Source: Polynucleobacter sp. UK-FUSCHL-C3 (lineage in GTDB: Bacteria > Pseudomonadota > Gammaproteobacteria > Burkholderiales > Burkholderiaceae). Taken from it: a stretch of DNA of 64,000 bases. The notes beneath the pieces were generated by a model. The model was given only the letters and a program-made list of their open reading frames with translations. It had not been told where the DNA came from and searched no databases. This document shows, one piece after another, positions 30,164 to 38,533 of this stretch. Where the stretch lies: NCBI RefSeq assembly GCF_040409815.1, contig NZ_CP099959.1, forward strand, positions 496,001 to 560,000, read 5' to 3'. A program made the translations under genes and the position numbers. The stretch's first letter is position 1; each line of letters begins with the position of its first letter.

Positions 30164-30472
30164 GTGAAGCGTAGTTCAAACCTTCTCACCCTGACTGCTT
30201 CCTTAATCGCTAAAGACGCCATTCGATATACGCCAGCTGGTTTGCCAGTGATTCATTGTCAGTTACATCATGATGGTGAAGCATACGAAGCAAATCAAAT
30301 GCGCCAAATTCAGATGAATGTCGAAGCAATTGCAATAGGTGAGATTTATAAAAGCCTAGAGCAAATGGATTTAGGGGCAAATGCAGTGTTTGAAGGGTTC
30401 TTGACTCAGAAGACCTTACGAAATGAGCGCCTTGTCTTTCATATAACGAAGATTGAATTGATTGCTAAATAG
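30164..30472 (+). CDS. priB: Primosomal replication protein N
   Basis: This 102-aa single-stranded DNA-binding OB-fold protein works in PriA-dependent replication restart. The start is GTG at 30164 (MKRSSNLLTLTASLIAKDAIRYTPAGLPV). The ending FHITKIELIAK matches the last OB strand. Its place between rpsF and rpsR is the diagnostic context. Confidence 0.92.
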   Translation: MKRSSNLLTLTASLIAKDAIRYTPAGLPVIHCQLHHDGEAYEANQMRQIQMNVEAIAIGEIYKSLEQMDLGANAVFEGFLTQKTLRNERLVFHITKIELIAK

Positions 30473-30481
30473 GAAATTATT

Positions 30482-30763
30482 ATGGCTTTTGGAAAAACAA
30501 ACAAAAAGACAGACTTCAAAAAGAAGCCTGCACAAAACCCACTGTTCAAGCGTAAGCGCTATTGCCGCTTTACGGTTGGCGGTGTTGAGCAAATTGATTA
30601 CAAAGACGTCGAGACCCTAAAGGATTTTGTTGGTGAAAATGCCAAGATTACTCCAGCGCGTTTGACTGGTACCAAAGCTTTGTATCAGCGCCAGTTGGAT
30701 ACAGCGATTAAGCGCGCTCGCTTCTTGGCGCTATTGCCATTCTCTGATCAACATAAGAAGTAA
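30482..30763 (+). CDS. rpsR: 30S ribosomal protein S18
   Basis: This basic 93-aa protein carries the S18 core [23 protein letters not shown] and the conserved C-terminal block [28 protein letters not shown]. It forms a pair with S6 on the small subunit. It lies 9 bases after priB. Confidence 0.97.
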   Translation: MAFGKTNKKTDFKKKPAQNPLFKRKRYCRFTVGGVEQIDYKDVETLKDFVGENAKITPARLTGTKALYQRQLDTAIKRARFLALLPFSDQHKK

Positions 30764-30776
30764 TTAGGAGCCCACT

Positions 30777-31229
30777 ATGCAAGTTATTCTGCTTGAAAAA
30801 TTAACCAATCTGGGCAACCTTGGCGATGTTGTGCGCGTTAAGGATGGTTTTGCTCGTAACTTTTTGATCCCTCAGCGTAAAGCGCGTCGTGCTACCGAGG
30901 CTGCGATTGCAGATTTTGCAGCCCGCCGTGCTGAGCTTGAGAATTTGGCTGCTGAGAAGCTTGCCGCCGCTCAAGTGATTGGCGATAAGTTAAAGGGCCT
31001 CGTCCTCGAGATCACTCAAAAGGCTGGTGTAGATGGTCGTTTGTTTGGCTCTGTGACCAATCATGACATTGCTGAAAGTTTGGCAGCTAAAGGCTTCCAA
31101 ATTGAGAAAGCATCTGTGCGTATGCCTACAGGTCCTCTGAAGTTAGTGGGTGATCATCCTGTTGCGATTGCTGTGCATACTGACGTTGTGGTGGATATTA
31201 ATATTCGTGTTATTGGTGATCAAGCCTAG
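30777..31229 (+). CDS. rplI: 50S ribosomal protein L9
   Basis: This 150-aa protein has two globular domains joined by a long helix. The N-terminal [33 protein letters not shown] is the L9 signature; the central helix spans about residues 45-75. It follows rpsR by 13 bases, with a GGAG ribosome site. Confidence 0.97.
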   Translation: MQVILLEKLTNLGNLGDVVRVKDGFARNFLIPQRKARRATEAAIADFAARRAELENLAAEKLAAAQVIGDKLKGLVLEITQKAGVDGRLFGSVTNHDIAESLAAKGFQIEKASVRMPTGPLKLVGDHPVAIAVHTDVVVDINIRVIGDQA

Positions 31230-31251
31230 TTGACTTCGGTAAACTAGTCGT

Positions 31252-32700
31252 ATGGCTGAATCCCGTAACCGTACTATTTCAATGACCCCGGGAATGTCTG
31301 GGGCAGGGGACGCAGTTGTACAGGCACTTAAGGTGCCACCACATTCCGTCGAGGCTGAGCAATCAGTTCTCGGCGGTTTGCTTTTAGACAATACCGCTTG
31401 GGATCGATTGGGTGGCATTCTCTCCGAAAATGATTTCTATCGACCCGAGCACTCCCTGATTTACCGAGTGGTTCAGCGGCTAATTAGTGATAACCGTCCA
31501 GCAGATGTCATTACCGTTTATGAATCCATTAAAACGGAGCCTGAGGCTGATCTTATCGGCATCGATTATCTCAACTCATTAGCGCATAACACGCCGAGTG
31601 CAGCTAATATCAAAGGTTATGCAGAGATCATTCGTGATCGCAGTATCTTGCGACGCTTAATTCAGGTATCGGACGGGATTGTTAACTCTGCATTCCTGAC
31701 TGAGGGCCGATCGGTTCAAACCTTGCTTGACGAAGCAGAGTCACGCATCTTGCAGATTGGCGAAGAGGGTAATCGTAAAGCGGATTACTTAGAGATTGAG
31801 CCCCTTCTTAAACAAGTAGTTGCCAGAATCGATGAGCTCTATAACCGTGATGGCGGTAGCGATATCACTGGTATTGCGACCGGATTTATTGACCTGGACA
31901 AACAAACAAGCGGTTTGCAAAAAGGTGATTTGGTTATCGTAGCGGGAAGACCTTCAATGGGAAAGACTGCTATGGCACTCAACATTGCGGAGAATGTTGC
32001 CCTCAATGAGGGTTTACCGGTTGTAGTGTTCTCGATGGAGATGTCAGGCGCGCAGTTAGCAACTCGTCTTTTAGGTTCTGTAGGGCGCGTTGACCAAAGT
32101 CGGATGCGCACTGGTAAATTAGGTGATGATGAGTGGCCACGGGTAACCGATGCTATTGCACGTTTAAGTAATACCCAAATTCTGATTGATGAAACTGGTT
32201 CGCTTACCTGCTTAGAGTTGCGTGCACGGGCGCGACGTATTGCTCGTAACTACGGCGGTACCTTGGGTATGGTCGTGGTGGATTATTTACAGTTAATGAG
32301 CGGTAGCACAGGCGGTAGTGGTGAAAACAGGGCTACTGAGATTTCTGAGATCTCACGGTCTTTAAAGTCTTTGGCAAAAGAATTGCAATGCCCTGTCGTG
32401 GCACTTTCCCAGTTAAACCGTGGCTTAGAGCAAAGACCCAATAAACGACCCGTGATGTCAGACTTACGTGAATCGGGTGCTATTGAGCAGGATGCTGACC
32501 TCATTTTGTTTATTTATCGTGATGAGGTCTACCATCCCGACACCACAACCGATAAAGGTATTGCTGAAATAATTATCGGTAAGCAACGAAATGGCCCTAT
32601 TGGAACAGTCCGCTTAAGCTGGCAAGGTCAATTTACAAAGTTTGATAACCTCGCTGCAAATACCGGCGCCTCCTATGGCGGTGGTTTCACACCCTTTTAA
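31252..32700 (+). CDS. dnaB: Replicative DNA helicase DnaB
   Basis: This ring helicase unwinds the replication fork. The protein is 482 aa. The N-terminal domain (PPHSVEAEQSVLGGLLLDN) contacts primase. The RecA-like C-terminal domain has Walker A GRPSMGKTAMAL, Walker B VVVDYLQLMSG and the arginine-finger region. No intein is present. It lies 22 bases after rplI but also has a TAAACT hexamer ending 6 bases before the ATG and no Shine-Dalgarno, so it may have its own leaderless transcript. A start at a later ATG (residue 11) is possible. Confidence 0.96.
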   Translation: MAESRNRTISMTPGMSGAGDAVVQALKVPPHSVEAEQSVLGGLLLDNTAWDRLGGILSENDFYRPEHSLIYRVVQRLISDNRPADVITVYESIKTEPEADLIGIDYLNSLAHNTPSAANIKGYAEIIRDRSILRRLIQVSDGIVNSAFLTEGRSVQTLLDEAESRILQIGEEGNRKADYLEIEPLLKQVVARIDELYNRDGGSDITGIATGFIDLDKQTSGLQKGDLVIVAGRPSMGKTAMALNIAENVALNEGLPVVVFSMEMSGAQLATRLLGSVGRVDQSRMRTGKLGDDEWPRVTDAIARLSNTQILIDETGSLTCLELRARARRIARNYGGTLGMVVVDYLQLMSGSTGGSGENRATEISEISRSLKSLAKELQCPVVALSQLNRGLEQRPNKRPVMSDLRESGAIEQDADLILFIYRDEVYHPDTTTDKGIAEIIIGKQRNGPIGTVRLSWQGQFTKFDNLAANTGASYGGGFTPF

Positions 32701-33246
32701 TTAGTTACCAGTCGTTACGCTAGCCACCCGTCTTGCTTCGGTATAGCGTGAAGCCCAATAGGGTGTATCAATTCGATCTAAGCGAACAGTGCCACCTGCA
32801 CTAGGAGCATGAACAAAGCGACCTTTACCCACATAGATTCCAGCGTGCGAGTAGCGCTCACCCGTAGTGTTAAAGAAGACCAAATCACCCGGTGCTGGGG
32901 CTTGCTGACCAATTCCACGCCCAGCATTACTCATTTGCTGGATGGTGCGTGGCAACTGAATTCCAGAGCTTTTATTGAAGACATAAGCAATTAAACCGCT
33001 GCAATCAAAGCCACCCGCGGGGGTATTACCACCATAGCGATAAGGCACGCCCACAAGCCCAATTGCTGCGATGGAGATGTCTTCACTGCCAACACTCGTA
33101 TCATTTTTGAAGTGTGCAATCCTTGGGCTCGATGAGGCCTCACTGGAAGTACGAGGGCTAAATGTGCTGCAAGCACTGAGCGTTGACACACTCAGTACAA
33201 GCAGGGCAATCCATCGAGCAGAATTTTTACAAAGCTTCAGCAGCAT
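32701..33246 (-). CDS. NlpC/P60 (C40) peptidoglycan endopeptidase lipoprotein
   Basis: This 181-aa cell-wall hydrolase is of the Spr/MepS type. A lipobox STLSAC predicts lipid attachment at Cys26. The catalytic domain (residues about 55-175) has the Cys in GGFDCSGLIAYVF, the His in YSHAGIYVG and the third polar residue in FVHAP. It probably cuts peptide cross-links during wall growth. Its start lies inside the end of phoH (20-base overlap), which suggests translational coupling. It converges tail to tail with dnaB with no gap. Confidence 0.92.
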   Translation of the reverse strand: MLLKLCKNSARWIALLVLSVSTLSACSTFSPRTSSEASSSPRIAHFKNDTSVGSEDISIAAIGLVGVPYRYGGNTPAGGFDCSGLIAYVFNKSSGIQLPRTIQQMSNAGRGIGQQAPAPGDLVFFNTTGERYSHAGIYVGKGRFVHAPSAGGTVRLDRIDTPYWASRYTEARRVASVTTGN

Positions 33247-34894
33247 GGTCAGCTAGTCGCGAACGTTCGCCACGAGCCAATGTAATGTGACCACTATGGC
33301 GCCAACCTTTAAAACGATCAACCACATAGGTGAGGCCCGACGAACCCTCTGTGAGATAGGGTGTGTCGATCTGAGCAATATTGCCCAAACACACAATCTT
33401 GGTGCCCGGCCCAGCTCGCGTTACCAAAGTCTTCATCTGTTTAGGAGTTAAGTTCTGCGCCTCATCAATAATCAGAAACTTACTCACAAAGGTGCGACCG
33501 CGCATGAAGTTCATGCTTTTAACTTTGATGCGTGAACGGATTAACTCCTGAGTAGCAGCACGACCCCATTCTCCTGCACTGTCATCATTGCGATGTAAGA
33601 CCTCAAGGTTGTCATCAAAAGCACCCATCCACGGCTGCATTTTTTCTTCTTCAGTACCTGGCAAGAATCCAATATCTTCCCCAACCGGAACGGTCGCACG
33701 GGTAATGATGATTTCGTTATAGCGTTTGCTGTCTAGAACCTGCTCTAGTCCTGCAGCCAGAGCTAATAGGGTTTTGCCAGTACCAGCCTGACCTAAGAGC
33801 GTCACAAAATCAATATCAGGGTTCATGAGCAAGTTCATGGCAAAGTTTTGCTCACGATTGCGGGCAGTAATGCTCCACACATTATTTTTCTGGTGCGAGA
33901 AATCTTTTAGGGTTTGTAATAAGGCAGTCTTACCGTTAATCTCCCGAACTAATGCATAAAAAGGAGTAGAGCCGTCAGGATTTTCTTGATAGACAAATTG
34001 ATTCACCAACATACTGGGAACAAGTGGCCCAGTCACTCGATAGAACATAGTGCCACTTTTGCCGTCTGCCCAACTTTCCATTGCCTTGCCATGTTTGGGC
34101 CAAAAATCAGCGGGCAGGGTCATGACCCCTGAATACATCAGGTCACGGTCTTCTAAGACTTGATCATTGAAATAATCTTCTGCAGGCAGCCCAAGAGCAC
34201 GCGCTTTGATGCGCATATTGATATCTTTGGAGACTAAGACTACTTCTTGATTGGGCTTCGCCTTTTGCAGGTCGCTTACCACTCCCAGAATTAGATTATC
34301 ACCTTTGCCCTCTGGTAATCCTTCAGGAAGGGGCGTACTTGAGAAATGAGTTTGGAAGAACAGGCGCCCAGTCGCATCCTGATTTCCTAATTTATTCAGC
34401 GGTATACCCTTATCGAGTTGACCGCTAGTACCAGCGATAAGTTGATCTAGGGAGCGACTGACCATACGAGCATTGCGCGCAACTTCACTCATCCCCTTTT
34501 TATGGTTATCCAATTCCTCTAAGGTGGTCATGGGTAAATACAAATCATGCTCCTCGAAGCGGAACAGAGAGGATGGGTCATGCATTAATACATTGGTATC
34601 TAGTACAAAAAGACTGGGGGGGCCGGTACGGATGGTACGCTTAGGCCGTTCATTCTTGGCTTCTAATTTCTTTTCTAAGTATTGTGCTGGTGCATCCGTT
34701 TTGATTCGCTCAAGCGCCTCTTCGGCAGCGGATAGATCGTGTTCCACTTCTTCCACAACATCTCCGTTTTCAACCCAGACTGAGCTAGTAGCTAATTTCT
34801 TGACCTTTTTGGGAGGGTTTTTGAGATCAGGTTGTTTCTGATGACTCAAATTCACTTGGTCAGCAATTTGGGTAGGTAGGGGAGGTAACGGCAT
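33227..34894 (-). CDS. PhoH-family ATPase with N-terminal PIN domain
   Basis: This 555-aa protein fuses a PIN nuclease-like domain (LFVLDTNVLMHDPSSLFRFEEHD, residues about 95-230) to a PhoH helicase/ATPase domain with Walker A GQAGTGKTLLALAAGLE and Walker B FLIIDEAQNLTPKQMK. It resembles PhoH2/YlaK proteins, proposed to unwind and cut RNA. The first 95 residues are charged and probably disordered. Translation begins at ATG 34894 behind a clear AGGAGAA site. Directly before that site is an intrinsic terminator, so expression probably depends on readthrough control in the leader. It is followed by and overlaps an NlpC/P60 gene. Confidence 0.92.
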   Translation of the reverse strand: MPLPPLPTQIADQVNLSHQKQPDLKNPPKKVKKLATSSVWVENGDVVEEVEHDLSAAEEALERIKTDAPAQYLEKKLEAKNERPKRTIRTGPPSLFVLDTNVLMHDPSSLFRFEEHDLYLPMTTLEELDNHKKGMSEVARNARMVSRSLDQLIAGTSGQLDKGIPLNKLGNQDATGRLFFQTHFSSTPLPEGLPEGKGDNLILGVVSDLQKAKPNQEVVLVSKDINMRIKARALGLPAEDYFNDQVLEDRDLMYSGVMTLPADFWPKHGKAMESWADGKSGTMFYRVTGPLVPSMLVNQFVYQENPDGSTPFYALVREINGKTALLQTLKDFSHQKNNVWSITARNREQNFAMNLLMNPDIDFVTLLGQAGTGKTLLALAAGLEQVLDSKRYNEIIITRATVPVGEDIGFLPGTEEEKMQPWMGAFDDNLEVLHRNDDSAGEWGRAATQELIRSRIKVKSMNFMRGRTFVSKFLIIDEAQNLTPKQMKTLVTRAGPGTKIVCLGNIAQIDTPYLTEGSSGLTYVVDRFKGWRHSGHITLARGERSRLADHAAEAL

Positions 34895-34905
34895 GCAAGC
34901 TTCTC

Positions 34906-35058
34906 CTAAATGAAAAAACCGCCTAGCTGATGCTGTGGGCGGTTTAGGGGGGTGCGAGGACTTCGGCGGTATGCACAGATTTTGAGGGGACTGGGACTTG
35001 GGCCCCGTCTAAGGAGACCTAGAAGCTGATTAATCCAATCCCATCGCTTACGGTGCAT
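34906..35058 (-). CDS. Possible leader ORF upstream of phoH
   Basis: This open frame of 50 codons starts at ATG 35058 (MHRKRWDWINQLLGLLRRGP) and is rich in Arg and Pro (PSPSP, RRSPRTP). It runs through the terminator hairpin and stops with TAG at 34908-34906, where the stop overlaps the phoH ribosome site. A promoter predicted at 35094-35067 would begin the RNA about 2 bases before this ATG. Translation through the hairpin could prevent termination and couple to phoH. It may equally be a chance frame over a structured RNA; the protein has no recognised family. Confidence 0.35.
   Translation of the reverse strand: MHRKRWDWINQLLGLLRRGPSPSPLKICAYRRSPRTPLNRPQHQLGGFFI
34911..34945 (-). terminator. 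Intrinsic terminator just before the phoH ribosome site
   Basis: On the minus strand AAACCGCC (34945-34938) pairs with GGCGGTTT (34923-34916), with a 14-base loop, followed by TTTTTT. The hairpin ends about 4 bases before the AGGAGAA site of phoH. Such a position is typical of attenuators and riboswitch expression platforms. It could also end bcp transcripts or an independent small RNA. Confidence 0.8.
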
Positions 35059-35059
35059 A
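34970..35059 (-). ncRNA. Rod-like structured RNA in the phoH leader
   Basis: TATGCAC (35059-35053) pairs with GTGCATA (34976-34970) and, nested inside, GGGATTGG (35042-35035) pairs with CCAGTCCC (34994-34987) with one G-U. GTCT/AGAC forms an apical hairpin. A second ACCGCC (34970-34965) repeats the 5' half of the terminator stem and could compete for GGCGGT. It does not match the conserved cores of SRP RNA, tmRNA or RNase P that I know, and it lacks a clear 6S match. It may be a cis-regulatory leader or a small RNA. Confidence 0.45.
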
Positions 35060-35066
35060 TATCCAT

Positions 35067-35094
35067 ACTGTACCCCAATTTTGTGTCTTTGCAA
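35067..35094 (-). promoter_or_regulatory. Candidate promoter of the phoH leader
   Basis: On the minus strand TTGCAA (35094-35089) and TACAGT (35072-35067) are 16 bases apart. The predicted start is at about 35060. It lies between bcp and phoH, so phoH can be transcribed independently of bcp. Confidence 0.6.
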
Positions 35095-35109
35095 GTACAG
35101 TAAAAATAC

Positions 35110-35577
35110 CTAGTCCAGTTTCTTGGCGGCAGCTAAAACCTCAGCCACATGACCTGTTACCTTGATACCCCGCCACTCTTTTTGCAGAACTCCTTTGCTA
35201 TCAAATAAGAAGGTGCTGCGATCAAGCCCCCGGACCTGTTTGCCATACATATTTTTCATTTTCATGACACCAAAGATAGCGCAAAGCTTTTCTTCAGTAT
35301 CGGCAACCAGCTCAAAGGGTAGATCAAGTTTTTGGCGAAAGTTCTCATGCGAGCGCAGGTGATCTCTCGATACACCAACGACCAAAGCATTCGCTTGATT
35401 AAAGGATTCAATGTGATCTCTAAATTCGCCAGCCTCGACAGTACATCCAGGCGTTGAGTCTTTGGGATAAAAGTACAAGACCAATTTCTTGCCTTGATAG
35501 GCTTTGGGAGAGAAGGTGAGTTGTGATGTTGCTGGGATCTCACAGTACGGTATGGTTTGCCCAATTTTGATAGTCAT
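35110..35577 (-). CDS. bcp: Thioredoxin-dependent peroxiredoxin, BCP type
   Basis: This 155-aa thiol peroxidase reduces peroxides. The peroxidatic Cys45 is in DSTPGCTVEAGEFRD. The nearby second cysteine of E. coli BCP (5 residues later) is replaced, so resolution must use another cysteine or an external thiol. The start at MTIKIGQ (35577) follows an AAGGA ribosome site; five extra upstream codons are less likely. It lies 24 bases after arnD on the same strand. Confidence 0.92.
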   Translation of the reverse strand: MTIKIGQTIPYCEIPATSQLTFSPKAYQGKKLVLYFYPKDSTPGCTVEAGEFRDHIESFNQANALVVGVSRDHLRSHENFRQKLDLPFELVADTEEKLCAIFGVMKMKNMYGKQVRGLDRSTFLFDSKGVLQKEWRGIKVTGHVAEVLAAAKKLD

Positions 35578-35601
35578 ATTACATTCCTTCATTAGTATTC
35601 A

Positions 35602-36534
35602 TTAAAAATCTGTGCTTGTACTAGCCTGCACCATCAACTCGCCACTTCGATTAGCAATACTTCCGTACTTAAATTGCTCAGTCGCTATTTTATCGAGCTG
35701 TCCAGTAGCTGCCCAAGAGCGATGTAATACCCCCATTGTCACAAGTTCATGTCCTTGCTCCAGCCATCCTAGGAGTAGTTTGCGAAAGGCCGGTAGCAGC
35801 TTTTGACCTTCGAGCTCTGCATGCAGAGTAAAGACCTGATCATTGGGATTGCTCTGTGTCATTGCCAGAATTTGTTGTGCAGCTCCAAATGCATCCGTAC
35901 CATCTATACCGATTAGCTCATCAAAAGTAGGTAGAGTGGTGGGGTATTGGACATGTTTACTTTTTTGCTGACCAAACGCGATTCGATAAGGAACCAAATT
36001 TGGGGCAGAGCGACCATCGGAAGCATAGAGCATTCCCCAAGCGTCAATTTGCTCTAAAGCAGCAAGATTCATTTGCCAGCCTGCGGCACCATGGGTTACT
36101 GGAGGGTGACCAAAGATCTCGATAAAACGATCGTAGGCTTTTTGCATCTGCTGACGCGTCCACGAGGCATCACGCTGATGGACATTATCTTGCCAATACA
36201 CATGATCCCATGTATGAATCCCAGTCTCATGTCCCGCTTGATCCACCGCACGCATTTCATTGGCAGCTCGTTTGCCAATGTCAGGAGCAGGCAGTAAAAC
36301 ACCATACAAGAGGGTCTTTATGCCATAGTGCTCAACAACCGATGTGCGCGAAACTTTTTTTAAGAATCCAGGTCTAAATACACGCTTTAGTGCCCAACCC
36401 GTATGATCTGGGCCTAAGCTAAATAAAAAGGTTGCACCCACTCCGAGTTCAGCAAAGAGTTTGGCTAAGTTAGGGGTGCCAACTTGAGTACCCAACAGGG
36501 TATCAACATCGACTTTTAAGGCGATCTTGGCCAT
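35602..36534 (-). CDS. arnD: 4-deoxy-4-formamido-L-arabinose-phosphoundecaprenol deformylase ArnD
   Basis: This polysaccharide-deacetylase-fold enzyme of 310 aa removes the formyl group from undecaprenyl-phosphate Ara4FN at the inner membrane. The N-terminal ALKVDVDTLLGTQVGTPNL with its aspartates and the metal-binding ETGIHTWDHVYWQDN (H-x3-D-H type) are the ArnD signatures. It is the last arn gene of the cluster and precedes bcp. Confidence 0.93.
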   Translation of the reverse strand: MAKIALKVDVDTLLGTQVGTPNLAKLFAELGVGATFLFSLGPDHTGWALKRVFRPGFLKKVSRTSVVEHYGIKTLLYGVLLPAPDIGKRAANEMRAVDQAGHETGIHTWDHVYWQDNVHQRDASWTRQQMQKAYDRFIEIFGHPPVTHGAAGWQMNLAALEQIDAWGMLYASDGRSAPNLVPYRIAFGQQKSKHVQYPTTLPTFDELIGIDGTDAFGAAQQILAMTQSNPNDQVFTLHAELEGQKLLPAFRKLLLGWLEQGHELVTMGVLHRSWAATGQLDKIATEQFKYGSIANRSGELMVQASTSTDF

Positions 36535-36546
36535 CAGGAATAGGAT

Positions 36547-37587
36547 CTAGTCGACGAGATGACGGGCTTTATCAACATCATTGCGATAGGCTTCAAAGAT
36601 TTTGGCAAGAGCGTCTTCCATCGCAGTACTTGGCTTCCAGCCCAGCTCTTGCATCGTATTGCTAATAGCGGGCACACGATTTTGTACATCTTGATACCCA
36701 ATACCGTAATAGGCTTTGGATGTTGTCTCAATCAGCTTTACTTTGTCAGCTGTAACGACGTATTCCGGTATCTTTTTCGCAATCGTTAGCATCATATTGG
36801 CCAATTCTTTGACCGAGTGATTATTCTTTGGGTTACCAATGTTATAGATCTTGCCGTTGGCAATATCATTTTCATTGGCAATGATATGCATTAAAGCGTC
36901 AATGCCATCATCAATATACGTAAAGGCCCGCTTTTGTGAGCCACCATCCACGAGATTGATCGGTTCACCGCGCACAATATGACCTAAGAACTGAGTAACT
37001 ACGCGCGAGGATCCTTCTTTGGGAGTGTAGATACTATCAAGACCTGGCCCGATCCAATTAAAGGGTCTAAATAGTGTGAACCGTAACCCTTCCATACCGT
37101 AACCCCAAATCACACGATCCATTAATTGTTTTGCACACGCATAGATCCAACGTGGTTTATTAATGGGGCCATAGACCAAATTAGATTGTGCTGGATCAAA
37201 CTCGGCATCTTCGCACATGCCATAGACCTCAGAGGTGGATGGGAAGACTAAATGTTTGCCGTACTTGACCGCGGAACGGACGATGGGGAGATTTGCCTCA
37301 AAGTCGAGCTCAAAAACTCGCAGGGGCTGTTGTACATAGGTAGCTGGGGTCGCAATTGCCACTAGGGGCAGAATGACATCGCATTTACGAACATGGTACT
37401 CAACCCATTCGCGATTGATAGTGATGTCGCCTTCAAAGAAATGCATTCTGGGATTGCTGAGCAAATCACCGATTCGGTCGTTTTGCATGTCCATGCCATA
37501 GACCTCCCATGAGGTGGTCTCTAGAATGCGCTTGGATAGATGATGACCAATAAAACCATTCACACCCAAAATGAGGACTTTTTTCAT
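36547..37587 (-). CDS. arnA: UDP-glucuronate oxidative decarboxylase (ArnA C-terminal-type)
   Basis: This extended short-chain dehydrogenase oxidises and decarboxylates UDP-glucuronic acid to UDP-4-keto-arabinose. The protein is 346 aa from MKKVLILGVNGFIGHHLSKRI (NAD-binding GxxGxxG). It has the catalytic FPSTSEVYG and YACAKQLMDR (Tyr/Lys) and ends in a typical ArnA C-terminal helix. In enterobacteria this domain is fused to the formyltransferase; here it is a separate gene. A 39-base gap follows the formyltransferase gene. The same fold makes UDP-xylose, but the arn context decides. Confidence 0.9.
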   Translation of the reverse strand: MKKVLILGVNGFIGHHLSKRILETTSWEVYGMDMQNDRIGDLLSNPRMHFFEGDITINREWVEYHVRKCDVILPLVAIATPATYVQQPLRVFELDFEANLPIVRSAVKYGKHLVFPSTSEVYGMCEDAEFDPAQSNLVYGPINKPRWIYACAKQLMDRVIWGYGMEGLRFTLFRPFNWIGPGLDSIYTPKEGSSRVVTQFLGHIVRGEPINLVDGGSQKRAFTYIDDGIDALMHIIANENDIANGKIYNIGNPKNNHSVKELANMMLTIAKKIPEYVVTADKVKLIETTSKAYYGIGYQDVQNRVPAISNTMQELGWKPSTAMEDALAKIFEAYRNDVDKARHLVD

Positions 37588-37626
37588 AAAACTAATTCCT
37601 TTTGATTGAACTACACCACTAGGCAT

Positions 37627-38529
37627 TCATTGAACTTCTACGGATAGAAGTTCAAGTACTTTGCCATCACCACAGAGGCCGAAGTATCGATTATCGACTA
37701 GATGAAGTCCTGGCGTCGATTTTTTGAGGATCTGAGCAACTTGGGGGCTGAGATCAGTTTCAATAATAAGGGGTAGTGAGCTTTTGGAAAGAATCCATAC
37801 CCTTCCTTGAAACTCGGTAAATGCGCCTGGATAGGGCGGGGCAACGGCCCGAATTAAGTTGTAAATTGTGATGGCAGGCTGAGACCAATCAATACGGCCA
37901 TCCTCAGGTTTGCGGCCCCCGTAATAATTGCCTCGGCTGAGATCATTTGGGCTTCTTGGAATCTCACCCTTCATAAGCTTTGGTAACACTCTTTCTATTA
38001 CTCGCTTAGCTGCATTACTTACCTTATTAAATACATCATGGGCAGTTTCATGGATCTCAATAGAGACTGCAATTTGGTCAACGATATCACCGGCATCAGG
38101 TTTAGCTTCCATCACGTGCAAAGTAGCCCCGGTTTCCACTTCTCCATGCAAAACTGCCCAATTAACGGGGGCGCGCCCACGATACTTTGGTAATAGAGAG
38201 CCGTGCATATTCAGCGCTGCAAGCTTGGGCACTTTCAATAACTCTACCGGAATCATGAAGCGGTAATAGAAGGAAAAAATATAGTCTGGTGATAGCGCTA
38301 TAAGTCGAGGTAAAAGTTTTAGTAATTGATCGCGTTCTACTATTTCATAGGGAATATGATTCTCTTGGCATAGCTTGGCAACACTGCCAAACCAAATATT
38401 TTCATTGGGGTCATCCTCGTGCGTAATGACTAGATCGATATGCATTCCTGCATCGAGCAGAGCCTGCAAACAATATACGCCCACATCATGGTAGGCAAAA
38501 ACAACTGCATGTTGATTGACTTGATTCAA
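37627..38529 (-). CDS. arnA: UDP-4-amino-4-deoxy-L-arabinose formyltransferase (ArnA N-terminal-type)
   Basis: This 300-aa enzyme transfers formyl from 10-formyl-tetrahydrofolate to UDP-Ara4N. The formyltransferase fold shows LNMHGSLLPKYRGRAPVNWAVLHGE (Asn/His/Asp catalytic set), ITHEDDPNENIWFGSVAKLCQ and a C-terminal OB-like domain from about residue 205. It is the stand-alone equivalent of the N-terminal half of ArnA. It lies 4 bases after arnC. Confidence 0.92.
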   Translation of the reverse strand: MNQVNQHAVVFAYHDVGVYCLQALLDAGMHIDLVITHEDDPNENIWFGSVAKLCQENHIPYEIVERDQLLKLLPRLIALSPDYIFSFYYRFMIPVELLKVPKLAALNMHGSLLPKYRGRAPVNWAVLHGEVETGATLHVMEAKPDAGDIVDQIAVSIEIHETAHDVFNKVSNAAKRVIERVLPKLMKGEIPRSPNDLSRGNYYGGRKPEDGRIDWSQPAITIYNLIRAVAPPYPGAFTEFQGRVWILSKSSLPLIIETDLSPQVAQILKKSTPGLHLVDNRYFGLCGDGKVLELLSVEVQ

Positions 38530-38533
38530 GAAT

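Noticed and set aside
34970-35059. 6S RNA or signal-recognition RNA in the phoH leader
   Set aside because: It is rod-like, but I found no match to the conserved cores I know (no CAGGTCCGGAAGGAAGCAGCC-like SRP loop, no clear 6S bubble), and its terminator is tied to phoH; kept only as a structured leader.
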